A DNA stretch of 64,000 nucleotides, from positions 124,001 to 188,000 of the forward strand of contig CAJHNH020002446.1 of the NCBI GenBank assembly GCA_905116865.2. The letters run 5' to 3'. Each line of letters begins with the position of its first letter. Within the stretch, counting starts at the first letter, position 1. This stretch comes from Candidula unifasciata (Eukaryota; Mollusca; Gastropoda; Stylommatophora; Geomitridae). Positions 21,901 through 33,900 of this stretch are shown here, in pieces. A program made the position numbers and the translations under genes. Under the pieces are notes generated by a model. The model saw only the letters and a program-made list of their open reading frames with translations. It was not told the origin of the DNA and did no database searches.

Positions 21901-24900
21901 TTTTGACCGGAAGATCCATATGTATTTAGTGTGCCTCTTATCAGAAGCTCAGCTGCTAACTTTTCTGCAGTCACTTTCTCCTTGATTCCTGTTCACTTCC
22001 TATTCCTATTCTCTTCTCCCCCCCCCCCCCCCCCCCACAGTCCATGGTATTTTGTTTCCACAAATCTTTCTCTCTCCTGTACCATTCATGTCCCACTTGC
22101 ACACATTTTTATGTCGTGGTAGAGGCTGACCTCAACATCTTCTACACATCTGTAATTCACCATAGATGATGTCTTTAGGAACTCCACCATCCTCAAAGTG
22201 TGACTTATTCACCTGAGCCTTCAGAGACTGAGCATTGAGAAATCTGTTGTGATGCCTGCTGTTCAAATTCCTCAGTGTTTCTGATCTTCTCTAGGTGCGT
22301 ATTGCTAAGTATTCTTTCTAACTATCACCTGTGGAAGCAACGTAGCTGTTTCTCCAGATATAAATTTCAGCCAAGTTTCACTGTCATAAAGAAGGATGCT
22401 GAAAACACAAGACTGATACACAATAGTTTTTGTGTGTTTTTGTAATTGTAAACTTTCTGTTTTTCTAAACTCTTGTTCTCAATCTGCTCATTGTTGTTGC
22501 TGCTTTACCTGTCCTGATGTTAATTTCTTGGTCCATTGATAGTTTGTTATTGACTGAGTATTCCAGATATGTAAAGTGATCAACTATTTCCAGCTCTTGA
22601 TCATCAGTGTAGAGTGCAGGTCTGTCATTAGTACCTAGTACCATAATTGTTGTCTTTTTGATAGTAGCAGATCAGTAGCATTGGAAAACATCTTTGATCG
22701 TCAGTGACAAACTACGGCGCTTTTGTCTACACCAGTTGACGAGGGCTCAGAATCTTTAACTGCTGCCTCTTAGTTTGTTTCCTAGACCAGTTAAGGCCAG
22801 GGATAATGTTCCTCTTCTTCTTCAGCGATCTCTGGTCATGCGCATAATCCACTGTGGGTCATAAACTGGGATGTCTTTTCAAGGTCTCTTAGGTTTCCCC
22901 AAAGCTTAGTTGTCAGTTCTACTGGGTGTTGCCATATGTCGCTCTGCAGCTCCGCCAGGAGAGGACAGTCTTGCAGGACATGTTCTGGAGTCTGTTCAGC
23001 ACGAAGACACTGGCAGAGAGCTGTTTGGCTCTTACCTAATTTATATGAGTGTTTATTGAGTCTGCAGTGTCCAGTGCGTAAGCGGTTCCTCTTCTAGCAT
23101 AGAGCTGTTGTAGAGACCATGTGTTACCTATGCATCATTATCCCTCTCTCTGACCACCTTCTTTACTCCAGTGAGAAGATAACATTATCACTTTTAAAAC
23201 AAAACATGCTGCAAAAGTTGCCTGATTAAGAGAAAGCACCGCTGTGATCTGTTCACATTTCCAAGATTTCCTCCTTCACCAGTTGCTAACCAAGACTAAG
23301 GGCTAAGTTTTCTGACTACATTTCCTCTTACTAGAGTAAGGCTAGTATCCTCCCTGTTGTGCTTTTCTACCTGAAACCATTGGCACAATTTAGTGGTAGT
23401 GTTCGGAATTCAAGTCACGCAACTTGAACTTGAGTGCAACTTAATCATGTAATTAATGACTTGCGACTCGACTTAGGGTTTTTTCCCACTGACTTGTAAC
23501 TCAACTTACAGTTTGATGACTTGGTGCCGTATGTTCTTCCTGGCCTGCCACTGTGAGGTTTGGTGATCAGTGCCACAGTTTAAAATCTCTTTATATAGAA
23601 CAGGACAGAATAAATTATATTCTGATTTATCAAGCTTTCACATTCAACTTCTTCCGCTTTCACGTATAGTTCAGTTTTTCACACTGCTGTTTTCGGTTTT
23701 TGTATTTTTGCCATTTTGCATAGCATTGTTCTATGCAAGACTTGCAAATGACTTGATACATGAGGTGACTTGACTCAGGACTCAACTTGAGACTTGACTT
23801 GGAACTTAATGGCAATGATTTTAGGACTCAACATGGACTTCAAGGATGATGAATTAGTTCAACCTCTGGCCAGTACATACCAGGAAATACCATGAGAAGT
23901 GAAAGGCATGCTGTTGACATCACCCATCAAGGTCTGATTGGTCAATACAAAAATGAGTTTAGCACCATATGGCCAGTGCACTAGTGACCAGAATTGCTAA
24001 CATATTTAATTCACTTTGTTCAAGTTCCACCTCACTGTTTTATGCATGCATGCAGGCGCATGCACACACAAGAAAGCTGCCATATTGTTTATTTCTAGGG
24101 AATGCAAATTTTATAATTTGAAGTGGTAGGGGGAAGAGGACATAAAATCAAATGCATTGAAAAAACACAAAAACAACAACACTAGCTTGTGGCATCTTTA
24201 TCAGTGTGTGCTGTAATGTTTCAGATGCTGCAGACTGTAGAGCTGTGAGCACAACAAGAGAACATGAGCTTCATAGCTCAGATAAATATGACAAGGAAGA
24301 CAATAACAAGATCTCAGATTCATCAAAATCTAGTAAGTGTGAGACAGAGAGATCTGTACAGCAGATTACCAGCACCACATCCAGTCAGCTGTTTGGAGAT
24401 GACCAGGAGAGGCAACAGCGTCAGACCATTACACAGCAAGTACGGTTTGCAGAGACTGATAAACACACAGACAAACCAACTAAGGAGAAGCAGAGTGAGA
24501 AGCAAAACCAAGAACGGCGAGAGCAGTTCAAAGATCATGCCACTTTATCAGGCGGTCTATCTGTTGATGACATAGTAGCACAAGAAGGTCAGTAAACTGT
24601 TGATGTTGTGGTTTGGCAAATAATAAAGTTAATGTGGAATATAATCTTCATGACAGAGCACCTTGCAGAGCAAATTTGACATTGTTATCACTTTTATTGA
24701 CTGTCTGTGGCTTGCCTCAAACATGTAGGTCTACATTTTTTAAATCAGATTTTGATTTGATTCAAGAACCGACATCACAGCACTCTGGGAATTCCCATAA
24801 GTGCTTCGTCCCCCATCTCTAGCAGCCAGCAAAGAGTTCTGATACTAATGGTCCCAGTAGCATTCTAATTAAATGTCCATCTTGTCTTTCCTCTGAGTCT

Positions 24901-27900
24901 CGAGCTTCTGCCAGAACCTCTCATCACTTCCTGCTGTATCAGTCTCACCAGACTATGGTGATCCATCTGCTCCTCCGAACTGTACACGCTTTCCCACAAG
25001 GAGATGAAATCTCCTATTTTCTAATCAGATGATGTTGTTTTTAATTTTCCACCTCACATATTTCCATATCTTATTTAACCTTAAATTTGCTGTTGTGACC
25101 AGTATTTCACTGTTGTTATCGTTATCCTTTAACAAGTGTGCTAGATATGGAAGATTATCAGATTGTTATAGTAAGTGTCAATTTCTGTCAGATCTTTGAT
25201 TTAGCTGTGTTTACTATCCAGTCAGAGTACAGTAACTGCCCATGCCTGTTGTCACCATGAGTATTACAATTGTACAGCTGACTGCTTTGTAACATTTGTA
25301 TTATTGCACAAAGTAATAATCATTGTGATAGTTTAGAGAAAGAAACTGCTGGTTTGATTTTAGTTCAGAATCACTTTCATGAAAGAGATGCATAAAGAGA
25401 AATTATGTTCTTCTTTGTGTTCGGTTTCCTATGCTCAGGATAAGGTCAGAAATAATAAAATCTGAAAGAAAGTTGGGATAAAAATAACAGTGCTAGATAC
25501 CATTAGATAACAAGTATGATATTTCAGACATTCAAATTGGTGGCCAACAGACAGTGTACATCAGCATGCAGTAAAACCGGAATTAGTAGAAAGACTGACC
25601 ATGTAAATGATGGTTAGAGTCCCTTGAAACATAAATAAAGCACTCAAACAGGCATTCTCACTGTGTGGGTTCCAGGGCCATTTTATAGGGAAAACAAAAA
25701 TAAACCCACTGCCTACCCAAAAGCATGTCGTAAGAGTAATTGAGAGCTTCCTTCGAAGTCTGTGTGCATCTGCCTGAGAGTTAAGGAACCATAAGTCTGC
25801 ATACAAATTAGTCAGATCTGTCAAATGGATGCACATGCAACACTCAGGCTCTGGAACAGGGCTGCACTCCAGAAGTGAACGACACAGCCAGAACTTTCTG
25901 TTTACAGTCGGTGGACACGAAGAAGAAGAAGGAACAGGCATTCTCACTCAGTTTATACTTACTTTAACCTAACACCACAAGACACAAGATGTACTCATGT
26001 AGAAAGGTAATAACTTTATCTTATAGTAATCATAACATAGGACAACATAAATATCCTGTGTCATAAACTAGAGTATCTGCTGTCAAGCTGATAAATGAAT
26101 TAAGTGAACACAAAACAAAATATAACTAGATAGCTTAAAGAAGGGAAAGGAAAGAACCACACAGATGCAACAGAACATTTCTATAGAAGATATTGGATAA
26201 AACAGTAAGAATCCTTCATGACAACAAACATTTCTATAGAAAACATTGGATAAAACAGTAAGAATCCTTCATGACAACGAACATTTCTATAGAAAACATT
26301 GGATAAAACAGTAAGAATCCTTCATGACAGCAAACATTTCTATAGAAAACATTGGATAAAACAGTAAGAATCCTTCATGACAACAAACATTTCTATAGAA
26401 AACATTGGATAAAACAGTAAGAATCCTTCATGACAACAAACATTTCTATAGAAAACATTGGATAAAACAGTAAGAATCCTTCATGACAACAAACAAGAAC
26501 ATGTTTTGGGATGTGTCCATTTATATTATAATAAATTACATACAGGCTTATTTTAAAAATTCCCTGTCTGGGTTTTGGGCCCCATTGTAGGTTACAAAGA
26601 ATAAAGCCACTGTTCCCCTAACAAGTATGTTGTAAGAATTGAAAAATTAGGGGTGTTTTCTTCGTAGTTTGACTGCATCTGCCTGAGAGCAAAGAACTAA
26701 CAGTCTGCATACAAATAAGCCAAATCTCTAAAAACAGATATGCACACAAAACTCAATTTTTAGAACAAGACCAAAATTCCAGAAGTGGACGAACAACCAG
26801 AGTTTACAGCTAGTGAACACCAAGAAGAAGAAGATTTTTAAAAAGTTTCTAGCTGTGTTATATCCATGACACATTGTGTCAAGTATGTTATTTGTGTTTT
26901 CAGTAACCAAGACAACAGGACCACAGTCTTCCCATGGAAGTTGTGATTGTGGAAAAGCTGAAACAGCTCATTCATCTTGTGATTGCTTATTAACCAGTTC
27001 ACTGACATTTTCTGCATCATCATTGTTACCAAGTGAAATTACAGCTCATTCCTCTTGTGATTGTTCATTATCCAATCCACTGATATTTTCTACATCATCA
27101 TTGTTACCAAGTGAAATTATCAGCAGTGTGATTTCAGGTGACTGCACCTCATTACACCATTTTGATTCAACATTTACATTGGGGACTGTTGCTTCTCCAA
27201 ATGATGCAGTCCACCAGTTTCATCAGCCTTGTAACATTTCAGAGCATATGTGGAGTTCAAACAGCACTGTATCAGAGCACAGTGTTCCAGTTAGACCTCT
27301 AGTTTCACCACCATCATCATCATTACAAGGTCCACTTTCTGTTTCAGTATTCTCAGGACACCCCCTGCAAGTTCATGGTATCCTTCCTGGACCTGCTTGC
27401 CAATCTGCAAGCTCTTCATTAATTGGTGGCCGCTATAGAAGCATGGTACCGGTATTCATGGATGCTGAATCATTACCTGTTGTTACTTTTATATCACCAG
27501 CTATTTCACCAACTTTTAAATCACCAGCTATTTCACCACCGTATTGTCAGTTACATGAACCTTCTGTTGGTACTCACAGTTTTTACAATGCTGTCTCTAC
27601 AGATCAGTTTGTTGTGCATGAGCCAATCTACCCAAATTCTAGGACAGCTCCTCAGCAAACATTGGACAGCTCTCTCAGGTGGAGGGATCCTATGTTTCCA
27701 CTCAGCAGACATACTGCACACAGCAGTGATCTGCCCATTGTCAGTACTGTTTCACAAGATCAGCAGCAGCAGCTGAAACAGATGCCTTGCCATCCAACCT
27801 TGACTTCAGTCATCATTGAAACAACCCCTTCTATATCTGAGAGCTCAGAAACCAGCACTGGAATTTCAGGCAAAGCATCCACTCTCTGTAATGTTGGCAT

Positions 27901-30900
27901 GAGCACCAGTGTTCCGCATGCAAATCAGTCTTACCTCAGTATTAAAAAAGTCAAGCCTCTTCTTGAGAGTGACAAAGAAAACATGGAATCTAACAGATCA
28001 CAACAGCCACATTTAGAACCAGCACTTGACACTGTGGGAGTTTCTTCTATGTCAGGAAAAAGTTTAAATGTTGTTGTAACAAAGAAGACTTTGAGAGGAT
28101 CACCAGTTACAAAGAATAACCAAGAATGTACCCAGAATGAAAAAAATAGCACATCTTCACATAATCAGCGAGTTGCCACAGCTCCACAAGTGCTTAGGGG
28201 TTTACATCGATCAGGTCATATGCAGAAAAATGTAAACGTAAAAAGATCAAATGCATCACAAAACCTGAATGAGCTGATGAAAAAAGCTGAGAAAGAGGCA
28301 TATGAGAAAGCAACCACAAAGCTCATCAAAGATGTACAAACAGAAAAGACTTCTAAAGGTATAATGTATAATTAATCTCCACATTTATGTCCATATTTAA
28401 GTTATAATATCATGATTTTTTTATTTAAAAAAAAAATCTGGATCTAGAAACTTTACCAACATGAACATTATCATCATGAGATTAGTCAGTCCAAGGAAGT
28501 CTTCTGACCACGAAACCCTGCATTCCCTGTTCCCAACAGTTCTTTTCAGCATGACTTTAGACTGAACCATAATAGTCTTTACCCATGTGTATGATGGTTG
28601 TTTCATGTACATCTTTCTCTCTGTTTGTTGCCTACAGTACATTCATTAGTAGCTAACAATGTCTCAGACTTGAGACCAAATTAAAGACACATTTTTGTGT
28701 GTTTTTCAATTACTGTCAGTTTCCTTAATGTCTTTAACCCTTTCAGTCCCAGTCATTTGTTATTTTAACTAATGTTATCCAAAGTAGTTGTTACTTTAAA
28801 GATTGTGTAGCAGAATGCTATTGATAGATCAGCTGCGGTCATTGACAGTGAAGAACTAGAGACTGTTGACCATTTCTCACACCTGGGAGCCTCAGTAACA
28901 TATTTTCACGGGAATGAAGAAAAGCAGTTATCCCATAAGTTTTCTTTGCTGCTCAGCCTTCGAAGGCTTGAGAATTTTCAGAAGATTGATGACAGTAGAG
29001 TCATTAACCGTTTTGCCGAGAAAGTCATTTTTCTAACATTTATGGTCTTTGATAAGCCAAGCGTGGACACTTTATCCTCTAATAAATGTAAAATTATGAC
29101 AAAAGAGATTAAATGCTTTAGAAGAGCTGCAGGAGTTTCAAGGAAAGACAGAATACGAAATCAGACAAATGCTAGGAATAAAGCCAGTCTTACAGGTCAT
29201 CAAAGAACAGCAAATGAAGAGGTTTAGACACCTAACAAGAATGCCCTGGTACTATCTACGACAGCGAGCCACACTGAAACATTACAATGGGTATAGAGTG
29301 AGTGGAAGACCTTGGAAAACATTGAGTGATGGCATTAAGAACAACCTTGTAGAAATGAACATCCATCTTAATAGTGCTCTTGACAGAACTCATCAATGAA
29401 CATTACATCTCCCCCCAACACTTTGCTAAGGTACAAGGTGGAAGAGGAGAAGAAGAAATGCAGTCTTTGGGGTAGTGGCCATTACACCTCTATATAACAG
29501 CTAATATTGGCTGTAACTGCGTAACATGTAGGCATGGTGGGTTATGGGGGGGGGGGTACACACAAATAAAATGATGTCTAGAATTACATAACATCAGAAA
29601 CAGACTTAATTCTGTGAGCATGTCATGAGAAGGGAAACAATAAAAGTAAACTGAGACAATGAGAAAGTTAGTGGCAAAGAAAGGCAGAGGGAGACCAAAA
29701 GAGAAAATGAAACTTGTGCACATGTTCTTTCAGTTGTCTTTCCCTCCGTTCATTAAATCTCTAACAAACAAACAAAAACTGTCATTGTATTAAAATAATT
29801 TTGTATTGACCAGGTTGACACAAAAATGTTTTAAAGTAACCTCCAACAGACTGTTTCAACTTTGATAGAACAGTGGCTAGAGCATATTTAAAAAAAATAT
29901 TATTAATGTTGATCATTGCTGAAAATATTTCAGTCCCAGTCTTGAAAACAGAACCCTGGACAACTGTGGCTGAAGCATCAGTTTCACCATCAAAGCTAAA
30001 GGAACCTGATCTGAAAGTACCATATAATAAACTACAGACCACTTTTTCGTATGGTAATGGTGACATACAAGTAAACAAACTGGAAAAACATGGTAAATAC
30101 TTGCTATATAATTCATGTTACCTTGCAGTGTAATTTTATAATGAAATTAATCTATTGTTTTTGTGGTTTCTTTCTTCTGTTGCCTAGCGATTTGTAATCA
30201 GTTTAAGATGTCACATATGTTTAGAGGTAGATAGACCTCTGCAGTGTCAATTTTCTAAACCCATTATTTATTGAAGGGACTGATGCGAAATAATTGAATA
30301 AACAACTCATTGCTAAAATAATGGAATGGGAGACAGGTGTTTCAGTGGCAGAATCTGTTAGAAGTGTGTTGTGATAATCTTAACCTCATACTAACTGTGC
30401 CAAATTTTATATGTACTGGCATTCTATCGAGCCATTTTATGCCACATAGGGATTGCTGCCTCCATTCTTTTCTGTTCTATGCAATCTTTGCGATATCATA
30501 AATGAAATCCAGTATATGTAGTTTACCTTATACTAAATATGCATGAGGTAACTTGTCTAGCTCCCGGAGCTAAGAGACAAATCATCTATGTTTGGAAGCT
30601 GGTTTGATCCCTGAGTCATACCGGTTGAGAATAAATTTGGCCACTTCCTGGCCTTTAACCTAGATGTGTAGCAGTACCGAGAACTACAGATCTGCCTCAG
30701 GAGTCAGAGGTTGTCCAAAAGGTTTAAGATATTTAAGTCATTGTACATTCACATTGAAGGACATTAGCCACTGCCACCCACTAGCACTGGAGTATCAATT
30801 TTTCCTTCCCATGACCTTTGATCAGGACTAAGCACTACTTGACACAGCGCTCTCTCATACAGTATAACATGTAGCTTTTGTATTCTAACATGTCTGCTGG

Positions 30901-33900
30901 AACTAACTGACATCCTCCCATGTGTCTGTATGAATAATTACCTCAGTGTTAACTTATTTCAGTTTTCTTCTTCTGCGTTCATCCTGAAAAGGGTCATGGT
31001 ATGTTGTGGAATCAGAATTGGTTGCAGTGTTGTTGTTTTTTCTTTCAATGAATAATATTATGAGTATCTGGAGCATTACATTTGTTAACTAATGCATTGT
31101 TTACTTTAGTTTCAGAAGTGGCAAGCCTGACCATCAGTTCATTGCAGCTTGAGAAAGATTCATTGTTTTCTGCCAAAGTCAGCAGCATAGTCCACCCATG
31201 GTCCTTTCATGTCCAGCTTGTTGGGCTAATTCAGGTCATCTCTGGCTTGATCACGTAAGTTAAAAGTTAAAATGAGTTACAATTAAGCAATAATTTTTCT
31301 TTGGAATTCCCAAAATTTCAGAAGTATGGGCCATTGGCTGTTTTTGTCCTTTCTGGGTCACCAAGATTTAAATAAATGTGAAAGTTAATATGCTAGTTTG
31401 AATTTCTTCTTTCGTTGTCCCACTTATGAAGGTTTCTAGTCCAATTCAGGGTTTTCTGTATTTGTCCTGCATTTTCAATTGGCTTGTTTGATGGATTTTT
31501 CATCTTTTTTGTGTGTGTGTGTGCATGATGCAGTTAACACTATCTATCCATCTCTTCCTTGGTCTTCCCTTAGCCTTCAGTCCAGATGTCTGCTGTGGAA
31601 TTTCTCGTAAACAGTTTGGTTTGGTTGATGTCTTTCCTAATGACTAGACCACTTCATTCTCAATTTTCAAGATAATTCAGGCAAGATTATTTCCCCAGTT
31701 TTTTTTTAAAACCTCTGTAACTTCTTGTGCTGGTAACCTTTTAGAGAGAGTGCATTTTCAAGCAATTATTTACTGTTTCTCTGCCCTGGCAGCATGCAAA
31801 TTAAGGACTTACATACTAGTCACTGGAGTTTTTCTACCAAGTGGAAAAAATTCTAACAACAACAAAAGTGCAAGCCACAGGTGTGTAAGTCATTGGACCC
31901 ACTGTCGCCCATAGAAAGTTGCAGATAGATGTATGTCATATCCACTGAGACAGCAATTGATTTTCTTTAGAATAAAGAATAAATGATTTTGTGTAATTCG
32001 TTTCTTTCATCATCATCCCATAACACTGCATTTCCTTGGGTCACCAGTTGCTGTTGACTGTCTGATCAGCTCCTTCCACCTTTGATGGTCAGATGCGACA
32101 GTCTACATGGTTGCCTGCCTTAGGCCTGTCCCATCAGTCAAGTTCTGTCTCTGGGTCTTTCTTGATCTGCCTCTTCTCCTCTTGCCCTTTACAGAACCAT
32201 GTAGAATTGTTGTTGAGAGGCCATTAGATCGTTCATGCAAGGTGTATTTTGCAACAAGGTGTATGTTGGATGTATTTTTCCTAGAGGGAGAGAGCTGCCA
32301 TTATTATTTAAGGCGCTCCTCACAATAGTTATGATATGTTTCGATTCTGCTCATAACATTAGTGGAATTTGTTTTAATGTTAATTGCCTCTTCCTGCTGA
32401 ACAGCCAGTACAACAATATAAGACCCTGGAAAAAATGTCAGACATTGTGGAGTATAGAAGTAAATGACTCTTTTCTGCGCCAGTTGGCATATTGGGCATA
32501 AAGTGCTAGACCTATATTTTGTAAACCAATTGGAACTCGTTGGGTGTTGGGGTCAACATCACGCTGGCCACCTTTACTTCCCAGGTACCTATTTGAAGGC
32601 TGGGTCGACCTAGGAGCCGAGGTCATTAAAAACAAGTCTGAATCTGTCAGGACCTAAACCCATAACCTTCCAATCCACAGGCAAGTGTCTAGCCACTATG
32701 CCAGGGTGGCTTCCATATCACAGTATGAAGTATTATTTATTTGTTCATTTACAGACACACTGTTAAAACTGGAGAGACAACAAATATCATACCGCATGTG
32801 GGACTGTTTTGTCTGGCTAAGTCAAGGGATCAAAATTATTACCGAGCCAGGGTGCTATCAGTAGAAGGTTAGTCAACATGGTTTCTGTTCATCATTTTCA
32901 GGTCGTCATGTAGAACTGATGGCATAATCATTAAGAACAAAAAAATGTCTACAAATGTCTCTCTGTCCTATCCAAGGTGTGCTCTAAGAGGATGTAAACC
33001 TTTTGACAGTTTACAAATGTGTAGTTTATGGCTAGTATGTATAATCATTTACATAATACACTGTGTATGAAATAATTTAATTGTACAATATCATTTATTC
33101 TTTTTTCCCTAGAAAGTCAAGATGATCTGCCAAAGAATGTGAAAGTGGTTCTTATTGACTATGGAATCAGAAAGGTTGTTTCTCTGGCAGATATCTATTC
33201 CATTCCCGATTCTGTGATGCAGTATCCTTGTCAAGCTCTGTTTTGTGCAATTCATAAGGTAGGCAAAAACATTTTTTTTGATAATCAGAAAACATAACCT
33301 AATGCATTGAATCCTGATATATTAAAAATCCCTTGAAGGGAACAAAGATGGGTCTTTACAAAATAACATTTATTTGATACCCAAAATGAGCAATCTTAAA
33401 TGTTTTTATAGAGGTTACAAAGACTGCTTTTTATACGCATCAGCAAGAGGTATTCTTTAAGCACATTATGAGAGAATTAGTTCAACTACTGTAATTACAG
33501 TTGGCTAGTAAAACCACACAGCAACCAAATAAATGCAGAGGTTGGTTTAGGATGTCCTAAGAATGACGTGCAACTAACTTTATGTAGTGAGAGAAAAATT
33601 GGGTCATGTGACAGTGAGATGAAAAATACTGACATTCTGTTGTGGCACACACAAAAATGTGTCAGCGCAGGAATGGATACATATTGTTGGATGGAGATTG
33701 CAAGATGTGAATGCACTCTCTAGCTGTCATTGCACGTGTTGTTTATTATAAGTAACATGTATTTCACCTCAACAGTTATTTCACTGGCACAATTATTTTT
33801 TTTTTTTTTTGACAATTAGCTTTTTATTTTGAATTTTTACATCTCTCTGTAGCAAGGCACTAAACTCATGCTGCCTGGTTATTTCAAAGGCAGCAGACAT

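Noticed and set aside
26172..26494. A CRISPR-like array of regularly spaced repeats
   Set aside because: The 53-bp units are adjacent with no unique spacers, and the context is an animal intron.
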